DNA from: Trichosphaerium sp. ATCC 40318
Taxonomy: Eukaryota; Discosea; Flabellinia; Trichosidae
Length of the DNA stretch: 64,000 nt
Assembly (NCBI GenBank): GCA_038496445.1
Contig: JALMLS010000537.1
Coordinates: forward strand, 1 to 64,000
Reading direction: 5' to 3'
Part shown: one piece after another, positions 44,855-57,451 of the stretch
Numbering within the stretch: position 1 is the first letter of the stretch
How the letters are laid out: the number at the start of each line of letters is the position of its first letter
Position numbers and translations under genes: made by a program
The notes under the pieces: generated by a model
Seen by the model: the letters and a program-made list of their open reading frames with translations, nothing else
What the model was told of the DNA's origin: nothing
Databases searched by the model: none

Positions 44855-45422
44855 AACTGCTTTTCTCTTCGAAAACAAATCCAGGTCTTCCAAATTTGCT
44901 CCAAAATGGAAGCTTGATTCATATCAATATCTCTTTGTACCTCTTTAATACCATTACACTCAGTTACAGATATAGTAATGGGATCGGCTATCCCTGCGGC
45001 TGGTGTTGTGAGTACCTGTTGAACAAAAAGAACGATCATAGACTGCTATGCAGCCTAGTCAAGGTTTATATAGAGCTTTTCCCTAACGGCAGAACTCACC
45101 TCTGTATCGGACCTTATAATTTTCTTGGCCCAGACCGAGTTCCTAAGTTAATTACGTGCTACTTACGAGGACATGCTGGCTAATGTAACGATTCAAGCTT
45201 TCACACTACGTCGGATTAAGATGGAACTTTTGACTATTCCACCTCGCAATGCATACACCCACTAAGCTAGACGGAGGACTCCCTTAAATGTTTTCGACCA
45301 AATGGCTAGGAAGCCCCACGCGTGGTGCACACACTGCAACTACTACAATTTAACAACTATTTTCGTTTCATTTTATACCCATAAAAACTACTCACAAATT
45401 AATTGTGGGATACAGAGTGTAT
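44855..45422. other. intergenic, nothing recognised
   Basis: There is no convincing gene here. An ORF on the minus strand at 44593-45039 is the reverse of the receptor's coiled-coil exon. Confidence 0.4.
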
Positions 45423-45760
45423 TTCACTGAAAATTCTATTGCAATTACTCAAATATGGATAATGCACATTTCAAAACGCTCTTAAAGGCTTGTGATAGAT
45501 ATTTACACGCGTGGAAACCTTAACAGCGAAGTTTTGGTTCAAAAAACGTGCAACTAAACGATAACTTCTGTTTTCTGGTTGTTGAAGCACTTCACTGAAA
45601 TAACTGTTGTAATTACTCAAATACGGATAATGCACATGTACAATAGCCACAAACCCTTGCGCTGGCTATTTGCACCCTTAGATAACCTTAGCGACAATGT
45701 TTTGGTTCGCAAAACGTGCAACTAAACGAGAACTTTTTTCAGTGATTGTTAATAGCTTTT
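45423..45760. repeat. diverged direct repeat, two units of about 168 bp
   Basis: Two adjacent units start TTCACTGAAA (45423 and 45591) and share ATTACTCAAATA.GGATAATGCACAT, GGTTC…AAAACGTGCAACTAAACGA..ACTT at a constant offset of 167-168 bp. They are clearly related but drifted, so the duplication is not recent. I see no reading frame shared by both. Confidence 0.65.
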
Positions 45761-45924
45761 CCCTGCATAATAAAAAAGACACCACGTGATCAAATCTATC
45801 AATGCGACCTGCTAAATAAGGGCGTGGCATGTTCAATATGCTATAATCATGCATTAGAGTAGCATGAACTGTTTCAAACCTTCCACAGTGAAGGACAAGC
45901 GAAAAACGAAGTAAATTGCATGAA

Positions 45925-46520
45925 GGAATCAAAGCTCTTATGGACCATACACTTGGCGTTAATGTATTTGACGAGCAAAGTATTTTTGGTCTAAAAGGTC
46001 TTTTATGCAGTGCATAACTTCTCGTCATGAACTGCTACAATCACTTCATACTTTGAGTGCTCGCAGTTGATTAATTGATTCTTTACTTTGCATACCATAT
46101 CATTATAAACCGGACTTTTTTGAAGTTGGCATTGTGTAACGACTCCAGCAACTGAAGTCGAGACAGTTTCTTACGTAATTTGGAAGCACGAGATAGATGT
46201 AATATTGGCTGATATCATACACTTGGTACAGATGATGGGGTATCAAGGAACTGAAAGGTGTTTATAAGATAAACTTGTACACCTGTATATTACAGATGAT
46301 GGTGTAAAGGTACTCAGGAGTTCATACTTTTTAACTTTCTGAAAGATCCGTGATAGATGTATCCGACACTTCAAGTGTACTATTTCGCTTGAAAGTACTT
46401 CTGTTACAGACAAAGGCATCATGGCACTTTTAGGCCTTCATATCATTACCCTTAGTCGCACTTCTGTTACACTTATTCTAAGCTGCACTTAAGGGTACGG
46501 GCGAAGGTATAAAATCACTG
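45925..46520 (+). pseudogene. decayed F-box/LRR family relics
   Basis: Scraps of the LRR family appear in shifting frames: EGIKALMDHTLGVNVFDE and GLKGLL (45925-46017), VTDDGVKVL (about 46285-46320) and STSVTDKGIMALLGLHIITLSRTSVTL (46395-46480). No continuous frame exists. This is an old dead copy. Confidence 0.6.
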
Positions 46521-47063
46521 TCGGGATGCTTGATATTAGTACCGTTTGCGTAATAGATTGAATCTCTCCAATTGCGTAGGCAACTTTGGCCACATATAGG
46601 ACCCAACTAGATTCTGGATGAGTATTTCCAGACATGGACTGGCTTCGCTCTCAAAAAACCCAAGCTGTCGGTTGTTATCCGACTAGATATTGCCACCTTA
46701 TTTGCTTGAATGGAGTCATCTAATTGACATAGTCTATTTCACGTGAGTGATTTCAACTAATTGGCACAACCAACATCATTTGTTCGCAACAAGGATTATA
46801 TTGTCCAATCCTTTGTTAGAACAATCGTTTTTCTGACAAGTTTTTCTTTTAACTAACTGTTGGTTTTCGAGTTCAGTAAGATCGATCTTGCAAGTCTTGT
46901 TCATTCTTACAAGATATGAGAGTTTTTTTCAAAAGTAGGAGATACAACGTGTGAAATGTGATCCACTAGCGATGCTTTTTTTGAAGTGAGAGCCAATTAA
47001 CTACAAGTTTGGAAAAAAAAACGCAAACAGGTATTGCTGGTGTCGCTATTAACGTCAATAAAC
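46521..47063. other. intergenic with a CTTGCAAG-type short repeat
   Basis: The interval is noncoding. A stretch at about 46870-46915 (GATCTTGCAAGTCTTGTTC, CTTACAAGAT) resembles the short repeats at 11360 and 11920-12030. Confidence 0.4.
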
Positions 47064-49007
47064 ATGTCACGTGATCTCATTTTAATATTTCTACTTTTTC
47101 AATTATTGGAAGTGTCTAGAGGTACGTAAATCGCTGCATATTAATCATACGTCGCGTGTAGCTTACTTTTGAGAAAAATCTCTCAGGGCAATCTTTCACG
47201 GCACAAGTTTCGGTCGCTTTTGATATAGACACGTGCGAGGACGTACAATTAGAACCGTCTAGTACTTCTAATGAAAGCTTCGCTTTGATAAAGTACACTG
47301 GTTATCATGTTATCTGTACGTTGGTGCTAAAGGCATTTGTGCTCATGTTTCGTCCATTGTAGTTAATATTTTGAATGCTCATGTCTTTTTCACCGCAACG
47401 CTTCGAAACACAGCTGGTTCTATACATGAGATGATAACAGAGTGGTCAGCGGATACAACCTGGACATCGTATCCAAAAAACGGGCCGGGTACTTTTTTTT
47501 TTTCGGGTATTTATGTACTGCCTTTTGGATTAAAGTAAATAGTTGCTGGTGTTGATTATGTCCCTGATGCTATTACAACGTACTCTGCACTTTCTGCTGG
47601 CGAAAGATTAAAAGTAAACGCTACCACGCAAGCAAGGAAATGGAAGGCTACAAGGGCTAATCATGGTTGGCTCATTAAAAGCAGTACGGCATTATTGCAA
47701 GCCAAACACTTTTTTTTTTTAAACATCACGTGTTTAAGGTAGCGGCAATGTCTCCAATCATTTCTTTTGGTGTGATGCATATAAACCATTCAGGCCAACA
47801 GTTACAATTGAGGATCTCTTTCCGTTTGAAGTTGTTGGATACACTTATGAAGATCCACGCACGTGCTTTTGATTAACTTGGTTTACTGACAAGCTTTTTA
47901 GTTGGTAACCAAGAGTATCCTCCTCCGTACATTGCTTACACACGCCTTTGTGCTTTTATTGAAAGCGTAGAGGGCTATGATCAATATGTCGAAGCAGCTG
48001 TGAAGGATGGTTTTATGGTAATGAATGGCCGTCTTGTTGAAACCACACAAGTCCCCGCTATAAACAACACAATACGCAAGTTGATTATTCTTGAGATTAT
48101 CTATCATTTTAACTTTCAGCCGTAGATGGATTTTGTTTGACTGTACCTCCTGGACTAAATACAGAAACAGTGATCCTTGGTCTTCGGTACACCTCAACGT
48201 TTTATTGTGACTGACCAAGAGAGCAGTCAGAATACTTTTAATGTGATGTGGGAACCTCTAGCATACACAACGAAACTTCCAGATGAGATTGGTAAGTATA
48301 CATAAATCCCAGTTTTTCTCACGCGTTTTCAAGGTTGTCAAAAATTCGGTTGTGAGAATAGTACAGTTGTTATAAACGGTACTTTAGAGGGTGAGATATT
48401 CGGATCTTCTACGAGTATAGTGATTATCAATGATGTCATAATTAATGGAAACTTCAATGTACGAGGTAAGTGTAGGATTCATCATTGTGAAACTTAGAAC
48501 AACTATTAGGATCGATCACTATCGAATCAAACGAAACTGTGGTGACAGTTAATGGATGTATAGCAGCTACTGATGGTATAAAAGTAATATTAGATAACAG
48601 AACATACGTAGACGGCGAAGTTGTGACCCAAGTGTTCACACAGTGTAAATTGCAAGTAGGTGATTTCGTTAGTGTCAAAAAGTTAAGTTTGCTCTAGAAT
48701 ACAACTGTTGAGTTTTTTGGTGGAACTACATCTGTACGTACTATCCGTTCCTATACTATCTCTAATACTATGATAATAGAAAGCATGCGAGAGAATAGAA
48801 GCTGTAGAGACTTCTAATGCGAGAGGTTTTGCATTGGCAATATCCATCAATACAAATGATTGCAGAACTAAGACAGACGGAGTTAACTTGAATGTTGTAA
48901 TACTCTCTGTTGTAGGAGGTGTTATTTTAGTGTCTTTGATAATTGCAGTAGTTCTATACGGTCATAGGTACATGATAAGGTCTTCTTTACATTGTATTAA
49001 ACAGTAA
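47064..49007 (+). CDS. single-pass surface protein with DNRLRE-like domain
   Basis: The start ATG 47064 gives a signal peptide (MSRDLILIFLLFQLLEVS). Exons then encode an extracellular region: GQSFTAQVSVAFDIDTCED; ATLRNTAGSIHEMITEW…TTWTSYPKNGPG; VNATTQARKWKATRANHGWLIK; FRPTVTIEDLFPF. The order 'beta strand, W..TTW, DVT-like strand, NHGWLI, RPTVTI' is that of the DNRLRE domain, best known from bacterial surface proteins. Further beta-rich modules (GCENSTVVINGTLEGEIFG; FTQCKLQVGDFVSV) and a C-terminal helix (VVILSVVGGVILVSLIIAVVLYG) with a short basic tail follow, ending in TAA 49005. Phase between exon 1 and exon 2 is off by one in my reading, so a donor or acceptor is misplaced or the gene is damaged. 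Confidence 0.6.
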
Positions 49008-49808
49008 TTAGGCTATATTACCTAAAAGGATACTCAATTTCTAAGATTATTGCCAGAAGTGATTCCACAAGCAGTGACTGAGTGGTAGGAACCCCTTGAA
49101 ATTGTAGTCAAGATAGCCTACATCAATAAAGACACGTGGGTCCCAACTTATATCTTCTTTTGATTCAACTGACCAACGTATTTTATTGTGATTTTTTACA
49201 ATGACACAGAAGCACAAGTTTTAGCCGTTAACACAGTATTCGCGATCTCATTATCGGATTAATGTCAGTACAATACCGTATAAAACAGTGTGAACGTATC
49301 AAAAGACTGCTGTAAACAGACCAACAACATTTCTTGGGGTTTTTTACTACTTTAGTTCAGACTTTATGTTGGTACTAAAATACTCTCAAGGAGCTAATTT
49401 TATTGGTTCCCGTAGAGTACATAATTTAAACGTAAGTGTTAACACTATGTAGCACTATTGAAGGTCCTGTCCAAGAAGCACTTGTACATTATCAAATACC
49501 GTTCACAGATTGGCAACCGTGAATACTGATACAAGCCACATCATTGGAGAAGAATGCATTATAAAAGTAAAAGCACGTGATCTGGATCTAGTACCAACAA
49601 GTTGTATACATTAAGTACGTCTATTGGCGACAAAAGGGTTCGAGGCTAAAGAGGTTCACTCCACAGAGTAACTGTCTTTCTATCACGTGCGGATATAGTT
49701 AAGTTCTTTACAAAGCAAGTATTGCTGTGTAACACAAACTTAACACATGATTGGCACAATCGTGCATTACTTTTGTAAAAGAGCCACAACACGCATTGAA
49801 GTAGAAAA
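49008..49808. other. intergenic, nothing firm
   Basis: A short open piece right after the previous stop (GYSISKIIARSDSTSSD) could be an alternative C-terminal exon of the surface protein. The rest shows no coherent frame. CACGTG occurs at about 49571 and 49684. Confidence 0.4.
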
Positions 49809-52800
49809 ATGTCGCAACCGATAAACCGGACAGATATGCTATTGCTGAGCGCAGGTACGAGCTTTTTTCCCTAGATTCCGATTAATATTCATCCTCACGG
49901 TACTGTAGCGCGTACCGGGGATATAACAAGTATCAACGCGCTTGTTAAACGTGGTGCAAGAGTAAATGCTCAGAATAAACTCGGATGGACTGCACTGAAC
50001 GCTGCAGGTACGAAAACAAACCGGTATTACTCTTTCCAACTAACGCTTCACGTGATTAGCCGACTACGGAAAGAAAGGCGCGATAAACGCTTTGATTTCT
50101 TCAGGAGCTAATGTACATATTGGTGATAACCAAGGGTGGACACCGCTTCACCGTGCAGGTAATAACGTCAATTTTCTGAACATCTATAAAAGATCTTTTG
50201 ATTGATGTTTTAAAAACGTTTCTCCACGTTTTTTTGTGTATTTTTTTTTTAGGATTCTTAGCCGTTCTTAGACCTAACAACATCTGTAGCGTTAAAAGGA
50301 CACGATAAAGCTGTTAAATCACTTATTGAAGCAGGTGCTTGGCCTAATTGTGTTGAAGAAAACGGCAAATCAGCTGTGCATTTAGCAGGTCAGTTGTTTA
50401 TTATTTAAAGTTGGAAGAATTTTAACTTTTTTTTACAGCTGCTGGAGGTTACACTGACATTCTATCACAATTACTTAGTGCTGGCGGTAATCCAGATATT
50501 AGAGATAAATGCCATAGGTCACCAGCTCATCTAGCAGGTACTAGTCGGCCATTATTTTAAATCATTCAAAAAAATACATACATTTTAAACAATAATAGCA
50601 AAGTTTGGCAATGCTTCGTCACTTGAGTTGCTTTATCGGCATAATTCCCCTATGGATATTTTAGATAAATTAGGGAACACACCTTTACACATGGCAGGTA
50701 CGTCTAAGAAAAAAGAAATCACGTGCAGAAATTATACGTGAACCAACAAAAAACATTATTTTCTGTACTATTTTTTTGTTTTTTATTTCATTTCTTACGT
50801 TCTCCTTATTAGCTGAGGAAGGAAACTTAAATGTTGTGAAAGTACTTATAAAATGTGATGTTAATCTTAATATACAAAACAAACTAAAGTGCACACCATT
50901 GCACCTAGCAGGTAACCTCAACCAACCCGGCGATAGCTCAGTTTTTTTATTATTTTGGTATTTTTACAAAATCCGTTGATGTTCATTTATATTAGTGAGA
51001 AATGGTTATTTACGGATTGTACAGGCATTAATTGCTTCTGGTGCGAAAGTAGAAATAAAAAATAAGTTGAAGAGAACACCACTTGATCAAGTCGGTACGT
51101 GAAACCCTGTTTTTCTACAACTACACGCCTTTTTCTTATTTTCTGTGAATTAGCTTCCTCTGTACAATGCACGGACGTCATGGTATCTATGGCTAGACTC
51201 CTTTATATTGGAGGAGCCTCATGGAAAGTTCCTGTAAACGATCAAGATCAGCTACTATGGTGGCAACACCTCAAGTCATTTGTACGTCTTTTTCTTTGAT
51301 GATTTTTGTCTTGCTTACTCCTACTACAAGACATATAAACAAATGCGTGTATTTTTATCAGCTGGCGGTATTTCTATATTCAAGTGGCCTCTTATAAAAC
51401 GACGTGTAGCAACAAAGGGAATGGTAAGAAAAACCATCTTTTTCTTTCTTTTTTTTTTTTTTTTCATGTCTCACGTGCTTTATTAACAGATTGGCCTTCC
51501 ATTTCATAAACACCTTGTACGCCGAAAAAACTCTCTGCCTAAGAATTCTTTTTTCAGTATCCTAATACACTTGTCTATTGTAGATTAGTGTTATGCATGA
51601 TGCTGAAATAAACCCTTATAATGACTGGGACTTTAAACGATTTTATGAAGTACCTTGGAATCTATGTCTTCGTGCACATGCACTTGAATGGGCTTGGAGC
51701 TCTTTTAAACTTATTAAACACCCTACGAATTTCAAGTACGTTAATTGATAAACAAATAAATAAACACGTGACCACGTGTTTCACACGCACAATTTATTTT
51801 TAACCCCAACAATGAGATTGACTTTTTTTTTTCTTTTAGAACTTACAACTTGATGCAGTGTAAGCAAGCAGCTTCTAAGAACCTCAGTAGTATGACAAGT
51901 CTTTTTCATAAATTGAAAGGCGCAGATAAATATAATATAAAGAATGCAACATGGGTTCATAATCATCACATGAGCAAGAGTTTCCAGAGGTTCAAGATTG
52001 GTTTCGAAGCAAGAATTTCGTAAGTTCTTATGTTCTTAGTTCAAATCTCTTTCGCTTTTTCCTATCCATTGACACTCTATCTCTACACATGCTTTATGTG
52101 TTGGTGCTCGTACAAGCTTTAAACTCGTATTCCTGAAAACCATTCGACGGGCACTCTTTTTGTTTATCCATACACACTTAACTCAAACATTCCTTAAGCG
52201 CTGCACCTGAGCATTTTGCAAAGAATGAATGGAAGAATTCGCTAAAAGTATCAGAGAAAGATAAAGTTATGGATTACTACAAAAAGTATGTAAACAAATT
52301 TGCTTGGAATGATACAACCGATGAAGAATCAGTAAGTTTTGAGTTTTTTGAGTAAAAAAATTTGTTAATTTCTTTTAGCTTCCGGTTATTTTGATGGCAC
52401 GTGGAACAACACGAGAAAATGTACCTAAAATATTATCAACAGGTATTTTTTTGTAATCCAGTGTGTTGTATTAAGCTCTATATTAAGGGTTTGGTTCAGT
52501 TGCTGATGATGAGAACTTTAATTTTACTGTTCGTGTTATTGTTTTTTGTCAAATCTTGACTTGTTGTTGACGGCTAGTTTAGACTCACGTGGAATACGCA
52601 TGTAAAAATATCAAAGAAGGTGTTCCCGTTATCATAATATGTGCAGTTATTCCAGGCAATGTGTACCCAGTAAGTGCTTGGAAGGATAAAGAAACTAAAT
52701 AGTTAGTCAAAGATTTATTTGTACTAGGTCCTCAAAGACTCTGATGAGAGTAATACTGTTGCATGTGCTGTACAGCAACAAGAAATACTAAGACTTGGAT

Positions 52801-53060
52801 CAGCGATACCTAGAGGATATCAATCACAATACACTTACGGTATGTGACTTAGCGAGAGCCAGACATTTAAATGACTAAATTTTAAAAAAAATAGCTGAGA
52901 AACGTGTTAATGTTGACGATCATGACAAGCACGCACATTCTTCTTATGATACAATGTCTCTCCTTCAAGGTACATTAAATATTATTTGCTACAATTTAAT
53001 TGTATCCTAGATGATCAAGCGCTTCCTTTGTGGGTTCTTGAAGTTACCAAAAAAAAATAA
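49809..53060 (+). CDS. ankyrin-repeat protein with ADP-ribosyltransferase-like C-terminal domain
   Basis: Start ATG 49809 (MSQPINRTDMLLLSA). One ankyrin repeat per exon follows, each exon ending in '…TPLH(L/M/R)A': ARTGDITSINALVKRGARVN; GKKGAINALISSGANVHIG; KGHDKAVKSLIEAGAWPN; GGYTDILSQLLSAGGNPDI; GNLNVVKVLIKCDVNLNIQ; NGYLRIVQALIASGAKVEIK. Linker exons (LLYIGGASWKVPVNDQ; WDFKRFYEVPWNLCLRAHAL) lead to a catalytic-type domain: LPVILMARGTTRENVPKILSTGFGSVADD; THVEYACKNIKEGVPVIIICAVIPGNVYP; AIPRGYQSQYTY; and a final DDQALPLWVLEV-TKKK stop. The order resembles PARP-type ADP-ribosyltransferases fused to ankyrins. The expected HGT is RGT and the G-x-YFT motif is reduced to NFNFT, so activity is doubtful. 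Confidence 0.75.
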
Positions 53061-53233
53061 TCAGAACAAAAAATCTATAAAATACAATCGTCATTATGGC
53101 TAAGATAGCCACTTTACTCCGGTGGCATTCGATAATAAATACCGCGTTGCATCTAGCTCTAAACTTATTCAATTTGCTTTTTGAAAGGATTTAACTTGAA
53201 GCGCATGATGAGTCCAACTTCACATTATTTGTA

Positions 53234-54062
53234 TCAAAAAACAACTGTGTTCATTTCAACATCATACTCATCTACAGGTACTTTGTCTACTATCTGCTCT
53301 TTAAAACATATTCCCATAAGCTTTGGCTTTGGCCAGTTATTTTTTGAAGCAACATCGAAGTACTTAGACAGCCATCTATACGAGTTAATTGATGTGAATG
53401 AAAAAAGAATTTTGATTAAAAAAGTACCTATCATAGTAACCTTTGCCTCGTCCCAAACGTCTATTACCACTATCAAAAGCCAACCCAGGCACTATTATAA
53501 GATCTACTGGGTGTTTATAATCCAATGCATTATCTCTAGGGACTCCTGGAGAGACTTCTGGCTTAGGTTCGCTAAAACATGTCAAAACAAAATTTTACGG
53601 GTTTTTTCAGAAGTTTGTACGGAATGCCCCAACGGTTGATCTCAAATGACTTGTAATCAGCTACACTATTAATACGATAGAAATTAAGATCAGTTGGACT
53701 CTCTATAAGTGGAACAAAGACTGTTTTGCCGGATTCTACAGGAAATCGTTTAATCGCTTATAATATGATTTAAAAACCAGCGCAGACTTATTCACTACGC
53801 ATGGAACGGCCATTAAAGCACTTTTGGCTGAATACAAGAAAATTGATAACTAACCTGACGCTAATATTTCTTCGAGTATTCTGTTCGTAGGTACTTCAAC
53901 AGGCATAGAGACGTAACAAACGATAACTTTACTGTCTTTAAACTCTTTTGAACTGAGTATTTTAGTTTGAAGCTCATTGCCTTGTTTTTCAATATCCGAT
54001 GGTGTCAATCCCTTCAAACGCTTCCTTACTTGCTTGCGAAGCGCTCTCTTTGCCACACGCAT
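53234..54062 (-). CDS. 5-formyltetrahydrofolate cyclo-ligase (MTHFS)
   Basis: It starts at ATG 54062: [44 protein letters not shown]. After introns come [10 protein letters not shown]-like strands, [42 protein letters not shown] (the family signature [11 protein letters not shown] binding ATP/phosphate) and [27 protein letters not shown]. It converts 5-formyl-THF to 5,10-methenyl-THF using ATP. Length, about 200 residues, is normal. The frame stays open above the chosen ATG for another 80 codons to 54311, but that part does not resemble the family. Confidence 0.88.
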
Positions 54063-54450
54063 GATTTCAACGTTTGATGCGAAAAATACTGTTGTGGAAA
54101 TGAGCTGACTCGGAAAGCAGTGACCGCCAGCCCGCAAATCCATATAATCAAAGTCTACCAAAATCTGTGCGACCACTGTCCCAGATGCTGTTGCACGCTC
54201 TGTCGCCCACACGCACAATTGGTTACAAATATTGACAAACTGGACAAACTGCCTGTATCTCATTTTTTTCCGGTGAAGTTTATAGCTTCCAGTTTTACCA
54301 GCAGCCAACATACCCTGTAAAATACTTTGTATTGCTACAGTTTACATAAATATTTGCTTACAGTACACATTGGCCTTGGGTGCTTGTAACAAACAAAAAA
54401 AAAAAGAAAAAAATTCGGAGAAGTCAATATTTCTCAATACTCGCATTCAA

Positions 54451-57301
54451 TCATACAACCCTCTTTTTATTTTTTTTTTTCTTTGTACTCTTTTTCTTCT
54501 TTTTTGGAGGAAGTAATGGAGGTTCTGGTGGATTATAAGGTTTGTTTGGATCAAAAAAGTATACAGAATTCCACAAATCATCAAGCTCATCTACAACCAT
54601 ACCAACAGTCAAGTTTTTAGCTACAAACTCGAATAACAAGTAACAATCACTGTACATAACAGACATTATCTTACCACTTGCATCTTTACCTTGCCATTCA
54701 AGTAATTGACCTTTTCTTCCTCCATCAAATAAAACTGTTTGGGTTTTTATATTCTCTGAAGAAACACCTGTTGATGTTTGTTCTAGTTGCTTTCTTACAA
54801 GCTCTACAAGATTAGGAGCTACACCTGATCTCATAGGATCATCTGATATTGTTGTTAATGCACTTTCTTGAGCAGTCAAAGGTTGAAAACAAATCTTTCC
54901 ATCCATGTCTCCTGCAAGTCTAAAATAGCTTGGATTGAATGTTACACCCCAACCGTTTTGTATTGATTCTATTTTATGATAAGGCACTCTATCAATCCTA
55001 AATAAAACAGAATACGTCAGTAACACATAAAAAAAAAACTGAAAAAGACAAAAAATGAAATTCTCGTTTTTTTCTCAAAACTCCGAGCAAAAAAAGAAAT
55101 CCTTGTTCAGTGAGCACAAAAATTATTCTTGTTGCAGAAGAGCTATCAAGCTCGATGCTCGTAATTTCAAGAATAACGAATGTCTTGTTTTGGTGATAAA
55201 AACTGATAACCACGTCCCGAAATAAAACATAAAAAAAACAAGAAAAAAATTACGTACTCTTTTAGTGTTTTAGCATCTCCAATAACTAATGATGCAAGAA
55301 ATCTATCAAAAACCTATATACATACGTAAGAGATATGTATAATAAAAAGTAACAATATCTCATACCGCCAAGTATCTCTCTGCAAACAGTATCCGCCTAT
55401 CATATGAGAAAACAAAGCTATAACATTTACTTTTCCTGACAACAACATAACGATCAAAACCAACATCTCCACGATGTCCACGTGCGCGTGCGTGACTTAT
55501 ACCACGTAGTAAAAAACTGCCCTTATTGTTGCCAACGCCTCTAAGTACATCACCTGGTAAACATCTATTGTGAACATCTTCCTACAAAGAAAAAAGGTTT
55601 AACTAATCTGGAAAACATTGTTTAAACTCCAAAAACTCCTACGCCGAATGGTTTTTGTTTGACGTTTCTACTTTGTAGGGATAAGATGATACACAAAGCG
55701 AGTACACTATTTAGGCAAAACGGAGTAGGAAGAAGAATTTCTAGCGCACGTGCAAAAACTTTCTTGAAAGTGGGTTTTTAGTTGGTTTTCTTTTTTGATT
55801 TTGTTGTTATGTATCTTTGTTTTATCAATACGTACTGGTGTATAAGCCTTCCATCCTTTTTCTACAGCTACAGATATTTGTAGTGCAAGTTTCCTTCCTT
55901 TAACCACGTCATTGAAAGTAAAACGTGTTTGATTAACATCTAATAACTCAATTAGATTTAAATGTATTAGCGGTTACATCACTCATTAATATTACGCTCT
56001 CATACGTGAAAAGCATTGGTAACAAAATTAGGAAAATACTCTGAGTGTAAGAGAGATTTTTTCGATGGAGGTAGAAACCAAAACAAAAAAATTCGGAAGA
56101 AGAGCTTCGATTTTTTACCACTGTCTTTTGATGGTCGCCAAGATACTGGTAGCCACATGGCAAGTTGATGAGTTTGTATGTCATATGGTGTGTAATATTG
56201 CATATTTAGTTTTCTTCTTCCTAGAGCCACAGTGTAAGAGTTTCATCCAAAAAAAATAAAAAGATATCAAATTATGTACCTGGCTTGAATGTGCTAACCA
56301 TTTGATCCACAATTGCTTTATACTGGCTTTGCATATCTAAAGGATAAACACACTCTAATTTATATCCAATTGCATTATCTAACACATCATTAAATCACTC
56401 ACGCATTCATGAAAAAATCAGAACTTCTACTCAAAAAAATAAAAAAATACCTACCTTGAACTGTAAGCATTTGAAGTTTACTAAGCTTTATAGGTCCTCC
56501 TTTACTACCTTCATCTTGATGACTAATCTACAGTGTACATATTAAGCATACTTATAACAACTGAAAGCAATACATATGTTAAATAAACCACACGAACGTC
56601 CACATTAAATTCCAAAAAAAAAATACAAAAAAAAATCATACCGTATTTAATAGCCTCTTTGCAGGCAAGTCTTGTAATTTTACTGTCTTCCACGTTGGCC
56701 TTGTGCCTGTATTTTCCTCCCATAAATCAGAGTGAATATTGGCGTAAGCGTCGAGTGATACTGGACTGTCATCTTCACAAAATTCTTCGAGCTGTAAATT
56801 GAATATTGGCGTGGAAGGAGTGAATATCTGATCTTTCACTTCGGAATAGAGTTAGAATCAACGAACAACGAGAAAAGTGCGATGAGACGCGTAGTAAACT
56901 AAGGTTCTGTAGCGTGGGAGTAATAGGAAGGCTTGTAGTCAAATTCAGGTTTTACAGTTTTAAAACTGCGTAAAAGCGGTGATGTATTTGCGTAAAATAC
57001 TATTGTTATCACTGTATGCATAGTTCCAGCGTACATAACGCAATTGGGCGGGTTTTGTTCATAAAGCTTAACACGTACTTGCAACGCTTTTCACTTCATT
57101 AATAGGCGCAATAGTGAGGCTTTTAGCGTTTTTGGCAAATAAAGTCCATTCTAAAGGATACTTTATCGTGTAACCCCACTCGCTCTCTTTGTAGGTCTTC
57201 CAAGTCTCATCAATGAATAGAGGCGTTCCTGGCTGCTTTAGAAACAATATAAGATATGAACCTATCCGTACGCGTGTGAAACGATCGTTTGGGCCTTTCA
57301 T
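54451..57301 (-). CDS. multi-exon protein with DcrB/PsbP/MOG1-like modules, lysine-rich C-terminus
   Basis: It starts at ATG 57301 (MKGPNDRFTRVRIGSYLI). Segments recall the PsbP/MOG1/DcrB alpha-beta sandwich at least twice: TYKESEWGYTIKYPLEWTLF and SLTIAPINEVKS, later HSDLWEENTGTRPTWKTVKL and AIGYKLECVYPLDMQSQYK, AIVDQMVSTFKPG. Then VNQTRFTFNDVVKGRKLALQI, SVAVEKGWKAYTP, RDVGF-type strands and IQNGWGVTFNPSYFRLAGDM, with VLFDGGRKGQLLEWQGKD near the end. The C-terminus is proline- then lysine-rich (LLPPKKKKKSTKKKKNKKR). The exon order is plausible but the joins at 56840-57070 and 55990-56180 are unclear; two genes are possible. Function unknown. Confidence 0.5.
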
Positions 57302-57451
57302 ACGCTATGCGACTTGGGCGGGATGTTTTTACACATTGACAACTGAGTTCACGCCAAACTTTCATTATAAACCCATATTATGTACTATACATCCCTTACG
57401 GCGTTTTATTTGGCTGTGGAACAACGCAAGAAAAATTAAAAATGTTGACTT

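Noticed and set aside
44593-45039. 148-codon minus-strand ORF
   Set aside because: Antisense to the receptor's coiled-coil tail; no family resemblance.
45678-46028. 116-codon minus-strand ORF
   Set aside because: Covers the tandem repeat and LRR relics; no ordered motif.
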